From Bugulina stolonifera (Eukaryota; Bryozoa; Gymnolaemata; Cheilostomatida; Bugulidae), in contig OW285187.1 of NCBI GenBank assembly GCA_935421135.1, positions 6,572,001 to 6,636,000 on the forward strand: a stretch of 64,000 bases of DNA, given 5' to 3'. Both the position numbers and the translations under genes were made by a program. The notes beneath the pieces were generated by a model, which worked only from the letters and a program-made list of their open reading frames with translations, ran no database searches and was not told the DNA's origin. Of this stretch, positions 1 to 12,978 are shown one piece after another. Each line of letters starts with the position of its first letter. The first letter of the stretch is position 1.

Positions 1-1560
1 ATGTACAATAACATTTACATGACTGATGCCCAGTAATAAGCCAATGTACTGAGTGGCTCTTATTTACAGTGTGAATGTTCAGCTACCAACTGCATAGTAC
101 ATACGATACTGCTACCAAGACCCATGTTGAAGCTACTGTGTTACTCAGAGATCACTCTAATAATAAAGCCAAGCTTTTTGACCTGGCTGTTGGTAGAAAA
201 ACCTAGGAGGTTGATTTTATTAATTAAAAAGTGCTTCATTCATTGAAAAAATAAATATTATCAGGTCAAACTAAAATTGCAACCCCACTTCTACTACTAC
301 TACTACTACTAGTTTAAAGGCAACACACCCATATTAAAACTCTATCAAGTAATACCATGTCCAAAACAACAGAGCTCTAATACCTGGGTCTATACAGTTT
401 TTTAGGTTGAATTAAAGTTTTCTTACTTAAAACTACCAAGCTTGAGAAATGCTGTGCAGTAAGCCTGCATGTAGGCACATTAGTTGCTCCTTAATCCTCA
501 GTGTATTTTGGCCTCAACAGGGTTATAAAACGTAGTGTGATGGTACATGTAGTTGTGTAGTTTGCAGTTTGGTGGTAAAAAACAAAAATTGGGTCAAAAG
601 TTGATCTCTGCTGCTAACTCTGCTATTATTTTGTTCTTGTTACCACAAAGAGATAAGATGTAAACCGTGCCAAGCTGCCCAAAGTCCCTTTGTACAGTAC
701 ATGTGCATGTATGTGCTGCTATTTTGCACTTGACTAGACCTAGCATGGTTATAAAAAGTGAATGCATGAATACCAATGATTCTCACAATTTATGAATCTG
801 ATTACCATTGCATACATGTATGAGTAGCAGGGAGTAGACACACAGTAAAGTCTTATGGGCCATACAATAATTGTACACTATTAATAATATAATACTTGGC
901 TGTGATTCAGACCACTGAAAATGCATAATGGTTGTGTTGTTTGTCATATTCCCTACCATATTACCAAGTAATTCAAGTAAGAATAGCTGCAGTGGTCACC
1001 TTGAATACATGTATGTTTGTCCTAGTGCACATACATCACAATGGTGTTCCTATAGCTGCAGTAGTACTATATAATAGATGCACACTGTATAACTACATTT
1101 GCCCCAGCGCAAGCTGCTGGCGTAGGTCCAAGTATCTATTCATTAGTAGTGATTAGTGGTGTAGCTATCGCATGCCCCCCTGGTGAAAATGTTGAGAGGG
1201 AACAACTCCGCAAAATTATTTTGTCAATTTACCTTATCTACAGGGAGATGTCAAAAGTAATTTTCACTTAGTGTAATGATATTTGCATAAACTGCAATCA
1301 AAAGCTGACCATTTATTTATCAATCAGTTATTCTGATGCTGGTTGGCAAGACCTGATTTAAAGTTGGGTACATTTGGTGATAAGAAAACTTGGTAGTAAA
1401 AAGCCATACAGTGCATAAACAGAATTAGACTTGGAGGTAGAAATTGACAATCCATTCACTTGTATTTGTTAAGCAATAAGTATACACATATTTACAAAAA
1501 TATAACAAAATATAATTTTTTATAAATAACATCAACAAAAAATAACAAACATACATGCAA
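1..1560. other. Gene-free AT-rich stretch
   Basis: No coding exon is recognisable here. It holds a short ACT trinucleotide run at 291-311, several TACATGTA octamers, and one copy of the recurrent ACAACTCC motif at 1194-1209. Confidence 0.6.
291..311. repeat. (ACT)n microsatellite
   Basis: Seven uninterrupted ACT units. Confidence 0.9.
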
Positions 1561-1918
1561 ATGAGGTGTTAGTCCTCATCATTCTCACTGAAATATAATG
1601 AATATATATAAACCCCTTGCAACATACAAGCTTGGAAAAACCTCTGATATATAATTTTGGATTGAAATGTCAACTCTGAACTTGTGCTGTCTTCAGATTT
1701 GTCTGTGGGAAGAGATTGGCAGACTGTATGAGTCACCATAAGCAGCACCATTGCATGGTAGAAGGTCTTGTTTCCCGATAGTGTCTCCCATATAGTAGAG
1801 GTGGAAGACTACAAATAAAAGTAGACTTGTATGTAGATTGACAAGGAGCTCTGCAACAGTTACATTGTATGCTATGGACAAGAATGGACTATAATGAGCA
1901 CTACCAAGGGTTAACTAA

Positions 1919-4900
1919 TTAGCCCAAAGATGGACTAAGGAAATTTTTGGTGAGAAGTTGCTGAACTTGACATGAGACACAAATCCTAAAATGAAGAGCA
2001 GCATGACCAAATTGACCTATGAAAGTTGTGTTAACGTAAAGTTGGTACCTGACTTTATCTTGATGGGTAAATACAAATCCTGCATCTAGAGTTGGGTATG
2101 AAAAGTACGAAAATAAAATGATAAATACCACAACTGACTGTAATAAATATACGCAAATAGATATAGAATAACTAGGAGCATTACAAAAACTCATTTGCTA
2201 GAGGAAAATATAAGAAGTAGTCAGTAGTTCGTTATCACCTTCTCATGCACAATGTAAACATCATCATCTCTGTTCTTCTCCTTATTATTATAGAAATTGT
2301 AGATCAGAACAAATAGAACTCTTAGAGTTATTGAGCAGAGCGTGATAGGATTTAGAATGGCCCTCCACATTCTGTAGGACACTGCAGAATAAACAAGACC
2401 ATGCATGTTATAATCTTAGAACTACCTTTTTAGAAAAAATACAATCTTTGCATGGAGCAAAATTTTACGTAGAAATTTTACATGTAGATGTAGACAGTTT
2501 ACTCCAGAAATATTCTTCACAAAACAATAAAACAGCATTCAATATTAATGATATTAACTTGAAAATGTAAAATAATGACTAGCATATAAATTTGAATGGA
2601 TATGTCAATTCTTCCTCTTTTGTTTGATCGCATTAGCAAACCGAAAACATACAGTGCAAATATATACATTTTTACATTAACAACACACTAATACAAACAG
2701 AAATATGCAAACATAACATTATCATAGAAAGTGTAGTAAATCAATATTCTGTAGATATTTTTGTGTACAAGGGAGAAGACAGACCTGGATGATGAACTAT
2801 TTTTATAGATAATGTTACAAAGCCTAATAAGAATGGGGCAGTAATACTCCACGTCAATCGACCTAACAATAATCCTGCATGTTATTCAAGCCGTTCTATT
2901 TCCATTGATATAAAATTTAGTCCAAAATCAATGAGATTCGTGCGATTAGATGGCATGACACATTTGCTACAGAAGATATTGCCGGAAAAGAGCACTTAGC
3001 TAGATCCTTCCTCCCAATGTAGAAACAGGGTTATGACAATCGGTTTGATATTTGACCTCTATTCAATATTGGAATAACAAAACATGACAAATGCATTAAA
3101 CAACATAGGAAATGAAAGAAATACATTTATATACATTATGGATTGTTAAAATTTATTTTAAAATTTTCGTGCTATTAAAAGGTTACAGATTACAAAGCCT
3201 GAAAGCTGCACTTATGCATACGCTGACTTTTCAAAGTTTCAAGTGGCAATGAAAACCTACTTGAATATGTTTGATAAATAAATCTTACTAAAGCACCTGC
3301 TAAATTTAATTGAAATTAATTTTAAAGTATCCAGTAAAATGTACAAGTGTTAAGTTTTCTAATGAGTTGTAATGGATCTGATTAGCTGGAGTATAATTAT
3401 TTATTACTCGTGTCCTGTTACCAATAGCGATGATTTACTCCTGACACTGGAGTAGAATCTCGTAATGGATATAGAACAGAGTTACGACAGCATTACACCA
3501 TGAAGCAGCACTCATATTTAATTACATCGCCTCAACTGGCGTCTCAAAACCATTTACAATCAAAACATGTCAAATATCAATTTAAAATTGCAATTGGTAA
3601 TTTTATATTAGTACTACAGCATGCTGTTCAAAACTATTAAAAGTAGATTGATTAATTTACCTTATTTTAGGTAACTGGAAACCTGACATTTAAACTTCCA
3701 AGTGAATATACACTATACTATTTGCTATTTCAGCCCCACAGGGAATTACTACCTCTGTAACAAAGTTGCACATATTGCAATGAATTAAAGAAATCACTCA
3801 AATCAGAGAAAGAATTAAAATTTTGAATTTTTAGTTATAAACTACATTTCAGTAAAACATATCATCATTGTGTTTATAAATTCAATATACAGACACGTAA
3901 ACATAAAGATAAAGTGATTTCCTCCTGACAAGAGTGTCACATCGTAAGCCTACAAATGCACATGAATTTCCCCTTAACCTATGGTCACCAACATACCATG
4001 TCAGTTAGTGGCTAAAAAGCTAGTAGGAAGGCCTGATAAATCTGTTTTTTACAGTCAGTCACAGCCACACTCCCACATTGTTGAAGGGCTTGAATACCAG
4101 GCTATAGCAGTGAATTTGTCACTTACCAGACAAGTTATTCACACAGGACCATAACAGGCTAGCCACATTAGATTCCATTAGATTGCACCTATAAAACACA
4201 CAATATGGTTACCAACAGGTTGAAGAGCATAGAGTTCAGGTAAATATTAGAAAACCCTTTCATCTAATCTATTTACTCAAGTAAACACTGTGCATGTATA
4301 TTAGTCTTGAGGTGCGATATGGTTGCTAACCTATTTGATATGGGAGGGTACTGAGCATAAGTTAGAAGGCTTGAGTTGTACCCTTCTTCAACCTGAGTCA
4401 GATATAAGACAGCAAGGCTAACAGTCAACAGCATAGAGGCATCCATTATATTACCTGTAAATAGTATAACATACTTGCAAGATGTAAATTCACATACATA
4501 CAATGTACATACATACATACATACATACATAAGTTACAACATATTCTTGAAATATGATATCATGGCTGCCAATATAAGTATCAACTAGTTACATCTAGAT
4601 TAAAGGAATGGCATTGAATAGAAATGATTATGTGACTGATCACATAACAGTAATGAGAGAAGACATACAAAGTGTATGTAGTATAAAACAGGTGGATAGA
4701 TGTAGCTTTAGTTTGATGAGAAAATACTGAGATAACAGCCCTAGCTAGATCTTGGGATCCAACCATCTACATGTATGTGAAGGTAAGATCCATTGTAAAG
4801 ATAACAAGTCACAATGCAATGAAAGAGAAGTATGGGTATGCAACCTGACACACAGGTGTCCACGAAGAGTTCATAAGGCTGGTCTCTTAAATTTATGCCA

Positions 4901-7485
4901 TCAACACAGTTGCTCTTGTTGAACAACTCTCAGACAGAAATAAATCTGAACAGCTCCTATAGACGAGACACCGCTAGACTCATGCATTAGGAGTTGTTAT
5001 CCCCTGCATCTGAAGCATATTATATTGTTTGATACAGTCTATAATGGCCATTATTTAAACGTTGCAATGTCAAATCAATTTGCTACCGATTGTCGCCCTC
5101 AATTCGATTTGTTGGACCAGACAACTAGAACGACAGCTATTATTTAAATGTTGCAACTAAAATAACAACTGCTGACTCGGTGACATCATTGAGTATAAAG
5201 TTCGTCGTAGAGTAGTTCATCTGTCAGATCTCAGGAACAAAAAACAAGGAATTTTCCAAACTTTAAAAGTAGGAGTTAATAAACATCATAGCTAACCTAA
5301 TGGAACTAAAAGCCTTAGAGAGGCCTAAACTGGAGAGCTTATAGGGTTTTGCAATGATCAAGCCTGCCCATATACTTGGCTCAATAAAAGGCACAAATTA
5401 CATGTAAATAATTGATGTCCTACATTATTGGAAATATTAAATTTCATGATAAAGGAGAAGGGTTTACCACTTAATCAGATGACATCAGCCTAGATTGTAG
5501 AGTATGTCCCTGTTTTTACTAGTTACAGTTAGTTATCGCACCAAAACATTCCAAATATAAACAGTCTCTATGTAGATATATAAATGCACTGATAATAAAA
5601 ATGAAATTGCATTTGCATGCTATATGTGGCAATGTTTGTAACAATATTATAAATATTTGCAAATGATGCTAGTGATTACAATACCATACTCTAACAGGAT
5701 ACTACTGTTCTGGTTTAGTTCCTACTAGTATAGCCTGTAAAGGTAACAAATACATGTATAACAGGAGGGGTGATTGGGATTACACTGACCTTCTTCCTTG
5801 TAGAGCATGAAATAGAAGGATACAACTCCCATGATAAGAACACAGAGCATATACCTTCAAGTAAAGAAGTGTCGGTAGAATATTACTTTCACATTAAATA
5901 TTGAGAGTTGTATGTTCAGTGTATGTGAGGAAAAGACAACTCCGGTTACATGATTATAAATATTGATAATATACAAACAGTCAGAATTATCTCCCCTAAG
6001 GAAGGCAAGGGTATGCAGCCAGTGTCTTATTTTCCAAAAAATTTGATGAATGTATGCTGTATCGCTCATTGATGTATATACACACACCACACGCGCACAC
6101 ACTACACACAAGTATATGTAGCCACTCTAAACATGACTTCATAATTATCTTCGTTGAAGTTGCATGTACGAAACAATATAAAACCCAGCTTGTACTTAGG
6201 CCTACCATTGAAATTCTGCATTCATTAGTACATATATTAGAATGGCCGAAACACCATATGCTATTGTGGACACCAGGAGAAACACCAACTACAAGTAAAT
6301 GAGTAACACTGTAATGTAGAACATGACGCGCATTATAATGAAGGAGGTACAAAGGTCATTGTAAAATATATTATAGTTAATGGTGCATTTTTGTAAAAAC
6401 ACATTTTGATCGAATACATGTTATCAAAATATTTTTCAAATCTTGAATATAATTTATCAATATATTGATAAATAGTGATAGAAGTTTTCTTGAAAATATA
6501 ATAATTTTGGCATAGCATTTATTGGCTAAATGCGCAGCAAGTATTTATAAAAAATGGGGAGAGCGCAGTCCTGTAATCGCTCTTAACTAGTTAATGCTGA
6601 TGGAATTACTACCAATCTAGACTGAAGTGAGTGAGAATGAGAATGAATTTAGTATAAGCTCTTTGATCATCTAAAGATATTATACTTCTGGCCTACTGGC
6701 CAGGTAGTGTGATCTAGCAGAAAAACAAAAAAAAATTAAGTTCTCCCCAACAATAATATTGTTAATCCCACCATTTCACTAGCTTTTATTTGTAAATTTG
6801 ACTCAACAGTCTTCTGCACTTTCTGCCCAACACTTGCAGAGCAAAAACCATTGCAAAACAAAACTTTTTGCACAATGGTAATCTCTCACTGAGACAAAAA
6901 TAAAGCAAACTTCCCAATCAAGGTGTTGCTCTGAGTTAAAAACATGTGCATTAATTCCAACATATACTTCAACATACCTTTGCAGTAGATTCCCAAGACT
7001 CGTTTTCATACATAAAAGAAAATGACACTGAGAGTTGACTGACGAGGTGAAACAGAGTCAATACTTCAACGAATAGCCCTATAACTGTAGATGCTTGAAT
7101 TACATATGAATATGTCGTGGTTAGCCATGTCGGAACAACACTAAGCGATATAGTCAGTATAGCAAAACAGAATATTGCTTGCCCGATGAGAATCAATGGT
7201 CTCTAAAAAAACATAGAGATATGATGAACTACATTTGTATACTGTAGTCAGGTTTCTTTTTGTCAATAGCACCCAAAGTCAACTCACCGGTATAATTTCG
7301 CAAAATGAAGAAGCTGTGTTAGACACACTGAAATAGATTGTAAAGGTGACGGCAAGTAAAATGAGATCTTCTTTCCCACAATGAATCCCCAAAAGAGGTG
7401 TGGAGAATACTACTATGTGTGGTGTGTATTCCAGTATGGTCAAAATAAGAAATGTCATAAGTTCACAGGGCAATAGAGCAATCAT
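1919..7485 (-). CDS. Unrecognised multi-pass membrane protein, nine exons
   Basis: Exons on the minus strand: 7485-7288, 7202-6978, 6288-6206, 5854-5790, 4454-4331, 4188-4127, 2862-2785, 2381-2239 and 2137-1919. All introns are GT-AG and all codon phases agree, giving 1197 coding bases (398 residues). The product is very hydrophobic, with about ten membrane segments: two each in exons 1 and 2, and roughly one each in exons 3, 4, 5, 7, 8 and 9. Between segments 8 and 9 is a WRAILNP motif, and segment 9 is followed by a basic and acidic loop (NNKEKNRDDD). There is no cleavable signal peptide, so it is probably an integral protein of the endomembrane or plasma membrane. A 5'UTR intron is likely, because an acceptor lies about 30 bases before the ATG. 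The 3' end is the weakest part: further splicing after 2054 could give another C-terminus, and a hydrophobic open frame follows at 1881-1693. I could not assign a family, so no function is proposed. Confidence 0.65.
4497..4531. repeat. (CATA)n microsatellite
   Basis: Run of CATA/TACA tetranucleotides interrupted once by a TGTACATA step. It lies in an intron of the membrane protein gene, close to an exon boundary. Confidence 0.85.
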
Positions 7486-7642
7486 CTCAGTTCTTTCTTA
7501 CGCCTTGACCTAAAAATAAACGATCATAATTACTCATTTCAACAGTCAACAATTGACCTTATAAAGATCATAAAGTAAATGCAGAATAGGCTAATATATG
7601 AAGTGACTTTTATGCAATCAATATAATTATACGTGTTGAACC

Positions 7643-8112
7643 ACTTTAAAGTGGGAGTAGCACCAAAGACTGGGAAGTCTTCCTGAGTTGTCCCCTCTTA
7701 TATGAGCAGAGAAATATAATTGGAAACCATTTATGCTAAATTTAGTTATTTATTTCTCTTTCACCGCTAATATTGTTTTATCACAAGTAGTTATGTGTAT
7801 TTTGGAAAAATACTGGAAAATAGAACACCCACTACCTCTATTCACTCATGGGAGTTTTTAGAAAACATGAAGAAGTTGTCTTATCATTGTAGTATACCCT
7901 CAAATAAATGAGAAGTTTTCTTGCTAATTGCACTTCCTTGATGTTTGAAATAAAAAAGACAAGTGAATATAGGTGGCCAAGTATCATGTTATCAAAAGTG
8001 TAGAAGGAATTTATAAACTCTTGATTAATAGAAAAGTTATTGAATAAAAGCCTCTCCATGTGTTTTATAACAAGGTTAACTGGATTACTCAGATGACATA
8101 GACTGCCTTTGT
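7643..8112. repeat. Dispersed 470-bp repeat, copy 1
   Basis: Nearly identical over its whole length to 19314-19784 in the same orientation; the differences are scattered substitutions plus a few single-base indels. Both copies start ACTTTAAAGTGGG and end CCTTTGT, and the flanks are unrelated. It is non-coding and most likely a non-autonomous transposable element. The rest of 7490-8630 holds nothing recognisable. Confidence 0.9.
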
Positions 8113-8630
8113 TTGAGATCCATTTGTGGTAGATGACATCATCTGCTGTTGCAGTGGCAGACCATTTTGAATTGCTCTAAGCAAGTACTATTCAACAAGC
8201 TATTCAGCCTTTTGATTGGTTTTGGTCAATTTTGGAAATACTCCCTCTTTAACTGATAATGATGAATAATCTCAACTACAACAGCAAAAGTAACTAATGC
8301 AATAAAAAACATATTGTTATACCAAGCTACATTATTTTATAATATAATATAGGAAAATGATAATCTAATAAATAAAATTCAACTCCCTAAACTCAGTGTA
8401 GGCAAATAGGATGGGCTCTACATAATGATAATAAAAAACTGTTTTACATAAGATTTCTAAATGACAATACAATTGTGATTTTTTTTAAATAAGGTAGTAA
8501 ATTATAATTAAAATACTGATATCAATTAACGTAAATAATGTTATGGATTCTCATTCAACTGTCATTCCATAAACCTTTTCTGGGTTGTCTAGACACTTGC
8601 AGATCTAACTTTTACTTTATTAACACTTCA

Positions 8631-8832
8631 ACTTCTCTTCCACTTCCTCTCTACTTACTCTACTCCTCCTTCTTTTGTATATAAAAATCCCTTATATATA
8701 TGTATGTAAAATAGCTACATGCAGCTCGAGCTACATGTAGCTAACTCCTATTATATAGGCAAAAAAGCAACAGCTTCCCTAGCCTTACAATTACAATACC
8801 AGCTTGCAAAAACACTTCTAGAATCTACCACA
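8631..8832. repeat. Direct repeat, left copy, LTR-like
   Basis: Matches 10125-10327 in the same orientation over about 200 bases with few differences. It contains a TATATAAAAAT box and a 32-base near-palindrome (8712-8743), and it ends in CA. Together the pair bounds a 1.7-kb non-coding element. The flanks show no clear target duplication and no TGG primer site follows, so calling it an LTR is only an inference. Confidence 0.75.
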
Positions 8833-9036
8833 TTCTCCCCTTCTAGATGAGGTGTGGGTATTACCTACACCTACATCTATAAACACAATGGATAACCTGA
8901 TCATAAAAAGTAGAAGAAAGTTTTAGTATATGTCCATTAGTTTTAAAACTTAGTTTCTACACAATTGTCTTGTCTGGTCTTTAGCATCAGCGGTAGCAGA
9001 TACAAAGATATTTCTTTGCCTCCTCAATATTATGGA

Positions 9037-9634
9037 CATCACACTTGTGCTCACTCCGATGTTAGTAGTATACGTTCCACAAATAGAAGGTTAGAGGCTC
9101 CTATAGGTTGCATTATACCATTCTACAGTAGACACTGGATACACCATCTGAACATCACACCAGTGCTCTCTTCAATGCAAGCAGTATCAGTCCAACCAAG
9201 CAGAGGTTTAGAGGCTCCTATAGGTTGCATTAAACCGTGTTAAGCTACAGTAGACTTTGGATATGCCAGCTGAACATCAATATATAGTAGGCAACAGACA
9301 AGTACTCCTTAGTTAGAAATCTCCGTTTTATACCATTGTCCTGTTTTGTCTTTAGCACCATTAGTAGATACAGTGATTCTCGTGTCTCCTCAATATGTTT
9401 GAACATCACACCTGTGCTCACTTCGATGTTAGTAGTATACGTCCCACAAATAGAAGGTTAGAGGCTCCTATAGGTTGCATTATACCATTCTACAGTAGAC
9501 ACTGGATACACCATCTGAACATCCACCGTGCTCACTTCAATGTTAGTAGCATCGATTCCCCAAATAGAAGGTTAGAGGCTCCTATAGGTTGCATTATACC
9601 ATTCTACCGTAGATTCTGGATGCACCATCTGAAC
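9037..9634. repeat. Tandem array of four 115-122-bp units
   Basis: Units start near 9037, 9153, 9405 and 9520. Each carries the core GAGGCTCCTATAGGTTGCAT and then a TAGACnnTGGATnnnCC segment. Units 2 and 3 are separated by about 130 bp which itself resembles the sequence just upstream of unit 1 (both contain a TCTTTAGCA... CCTCAATAT stretch), so a larger duplication of two units of roughly 365 bp lies beneath the array. Confidence 0.85.
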
Positions 9635-9734
9635 GACGAGATATAACAGGCACCAACAAACAGTACTCATACAATTAAAATAATTACAAAAACTAAAATA
9701 AATACATAACACAATAATTTCTATCCAATTGTCA

Positions 9735-10087
9735 TTAGAGAGAAAGTATCCTCCAGCTTCCTGGTTCACTACTCTTAGGTGTAGATCCTGATGAGCTATA
9801 CACAGCTTGATAGGCCATGGCATAAACACCACGCTCACGCTGGACTCTTACAAGATAGTCTACCCTATCCATCTAAGCATGACTTTCCATACGAGTTGTA
9901 AGTGTTAGAGAGGAAGTATCCTCCAGCTTCCTGGCTCACTACTCCTAGGTGTAGATCTTGATGAGCTATACACAGCTTGATAGGCTATGGCATAAACACC
10001 ACGCTCACGCTGGACTCTTACAAGATAGTCTACCCTATCCATCTAAGCATGACTGTCCAAGTCAGTCGGTGTAGTTGTAAGTGTTGA
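9735..10087. repeat. Tandem duplication of about 170 bp
   Basis: Two head-to-tail copies (9735-9904 and 9905-10087), each starting TTAGAGAG and containing ACACCACGCTCACGCTGGAC. They are nearly identical, apart from scattered substitutions and a small insertion near the end of the second copy. Confidence 0.88.
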
Positions 10088-10124
10088 GCAGTTAGAGTGT
10101 TTAGACCGGAATCCCACCGCTGCC

Positions 10125-10327
10125 ACTTCTCTTCCACTTTCTCTCTACTTACTCTACTCCTCTTTACTCTTGTATATAAAAATCTCTTATATATAAGTAT
10201 CTGAAATAGCTACATGCAGCTAGAGCTACATGTAGCTAACTCCTATTATATAGGCAAAAAAGCAACAGCTTCCCTAGCCTTACAATTACAATACCAGCTT
10301 GCAAAAACACTTCTAGAATCTACCACA
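10125..10327. repeat. Direct repeat, right copy, LTR-like
   Basis: Partner of 8631-8832. It retains the TATATAAAAAT box and the near-palindrome (10207-10238). From 10328 to 11019 the sequence is AT-rich with nothing recognisable. Confidence 0.75.
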
Positions 10328-11365
10328 ATAATAAGAGTATAATATTTAATATACCATAGGATAGGCTAATACTAATACTTATAAAATAATATCATTAATT
10401 ATCATAATTCCTATTCATATAACTTGAAAACAATGGAAAAATAAATACTGTTAATGCGTAATTTATTTAGCACTTGCAATTTTATTTTCATTTATTAAAT
10501 TTGATTAAATTATTTAAAAAATAAAACTCAAATCATAATTAATAACAACATTAAGTTTAACATAAAAATAATTAATTAATTATTAATGCTATTAAATTGA
10601 TTAAAAATCACGGTTGTATTGTTATCTAAAAATATTATATAAAATAGCTAATAATTCGCACATTATGGAAAAAGTATAGCAAATGAAATATGAATTATAT
10701 ATTCTAGGACAACTCAAGGTATAACAAGGAGTAGATTACATCAGAAATATTCTTGGTAGAAAAATGACGGAAATGGCAGTTCAATGCGAAGATTTGAATC
10801 GCTATAAGGTAATTGGCGGTCGCGACTATTGAAAACCGGTAATATGAATGTTGACTTACCAAACGATATGCTTGTGGAATGACGACTGTTATTTAGTCTA
10901 AAGGTTGTGCAGAATGTTCTAAAAACTTTGGGACACAGCCGCTAACAAAAAAATTGTACAAAAGATAAAGACTATCTCTGACGCAGTTATAATGGTCACA
11001 CAGAAGTAGTGTAGAAGTGGTAATTGTCATTGAGTATCCATCGTTCCTTCTACTGCCTTTGCAATGGTTAAACCACTACTGTCGCACCATTCAATATGAA
11101 TATTTGCAAATAATATTGTTCATATTTTATTATTTCATTAAGATTGATGTGCTGTTTGTCTTTGTAAACCTAGTGGCAGCCAGGATAAACACATTTGAAT
11201 ATTGGCTATTATGACCTCCAGTCAGTATTGAGAACATAGGTAGGCTACAGCATAGAGGTAGGATAGAGCCAGTACTATATAGAAAACCAGTGAAGCCGTA
11301 AGGACCCACTTTTTTGCTTTAGACGCAGTTCCGGTTTGCACTTTTGCACATAAATGTAATTAGTT

Positions 11366-12978
11366 ATGCCAAAGTTTTGTGCATTAATAACTCATCCAGG
11401 ACTCGTGACAAGTCATTTCACACGTAAGCTATTACTTCACAGTTTAAAATTTGTTAGCTGATACTATGGTTTGTAATCCCCTGGCGTCCCAAACGTATAT
11501 TTTTTGATTTTTTGAAATAATATAATAATAATAATTACATTACTACAAACTACTACCACCACTCCTGTTATTGCAACTAATAAATAATAATTATAATAAT
11601 ATAATTAATTTGTGGTACTATTGGTAGCATGCACAGCATGTTGTTAAGCTGGTTTAACCTTTTTTTCAGTCTCGGATTATAACAACTAACCTGGGAGACT
11701 CAAAACTTTTCTTAGTATTCTGACCGACCCTAAAGGTTTTCTGTTATTTATTTTAAATGTATAATAATAATAATAATTATTATTATTATATTATAATATA
11801 TAATATTATAATTATAATAATAATATTATATATTATAATATATTATATTATTGTTATAACTATTATTTGTTATAATTATTATTAACCAATTTTATAAAAA
11901 AAATAGAAAATGAAATGACAATAGCGTTGTTCACATTATTATTATTGTTATTTTTTATAGTATTTGTAGTAGTAGTAGATGTAATTGCTAGCTAGTGATG
12001 ATCTAAATAGAGAGGTTGGAATTAGTAAACTACTATCACCACCAACTACCAAAACAACCAGTAATAGAGTGGGAAAAAAAATTAATAGTAGGTGACAAAA
12101 GGACTTGTAAAACTTTCAGGCATGTACTTGTTTTTATTTGGTTATAAAAAACAAGACAATACGTTAACATCATAAGTCATACTGATAATATTATAGATAT
12201 TCATTCTTATTGTTCATTATCAAGAATATGTTTAGCGTTATTCTCATGTTATGCGCTGTTGTAAATAAATTTATAGGCCCTATATACATTGCCACAGTAA
12301 TTATCTTATTATTGTATTATGATGTGTGCTGATGTACTATGATACTACGTTGAAATAATTGTGTAATAATGTTATTAACACCTTTCCTGTTCATATTTCA
12401 AAGGTCTTTTTATGCAACTCTAAACTCTTGGATAAATGAGTCAGAGCATTGAGACGTCTAGATTTCACACTAACCATTTATACTCAAGACTGTGCTCCGA
12501 TCACTTTGAGCTAGAAAGCTTCATAACGTTCGTTAGAAGCTAGAAGTGTCTCAAGCAAGGTGTTATTTGTTAGAATAGGCTATATCATCCACACGCACGT
12601 GTCCACGTAATATATAATATGTACAAAGGTACAATGTATAAACATACCTATATACATGTATGTTATCATAATATATATAAATATAATATGTATATAACAT
12701 TCAGTGTAAAGGTGCGTTGCGTGGGAGTTTCCTAAGTTTTGAATAATTTTTGATATTTTATTGCTACAGATCAGATCCTACTTATTTTGCTACTTTTAGA
12801 GTTTCTCAAGACTTTGTTCAGCAGGATTCATAGAATGGGAGAGCATATCAACAACCCAACTGCTACAGGGTTTAGGGCAGATTCAAGAAAGCTGTTGATG
12901 AAGTGGTCAGTGTCCACTTTAAATGTAGCCAATTCAGCTGACTGTGACTCTAGCTCTGGTTTATTTTCTTTACGGTAG
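11366..12978 (+). pseudogene. THAP9/P-element-like transposase relic
   Basis: Three pieces in the right order. (1) MPKFCAL at 11366, as at the start of THAP zinc fingers, running to a possible GTAAG donor near 11429; the second zinc-binding Cys expected a few residues later is not visible. (2) Around 12400-12522, a frame with SWINESEH and then SRLCSDHFELESF, the Cys-x2-His end of a THAP finger. (3) At 12787-12978, LFSRIHRMGEHINNPTATGF, which resembles the conserved C-terminal block of P/THAP9 transposases (F-x-x-I-R..NNNPT..F). The preceding SQDF motif is in a different frame, so at least one frameshift has occurred. Assignment is by motif resemblance only. Confidence 0.55.
11758..11885. repeat. 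AT-only (TAA/TTA) palindromic tract
   Basis: More than 100 bases of almost pure A and T, in ATA, TAA and TTA runs that are self-complementary. It lies inside the dead transposon. Confidence 0.8.

Larger units (their letters stand above)
8631..10327. mobile_element. Non-coding element bounded by 200-bp direct repeats
   Basis: The direct repeats at 8631-8832 and 10125-10327 enclose about 1.3 kb made mostly of internal tandem repeats: four 115-122-bp units (9037-9634) and a duplicated 170-bp unit (9735-10087). No gag, pol or transposase coding is visible. The architecture resembles a terminal-repeat retrotransposon in miniature (TRIM/LARD class). Alternatives are a tandem-duplicated MITE cluster or a satellite-derived insertion. 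Confidence 0.6.
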
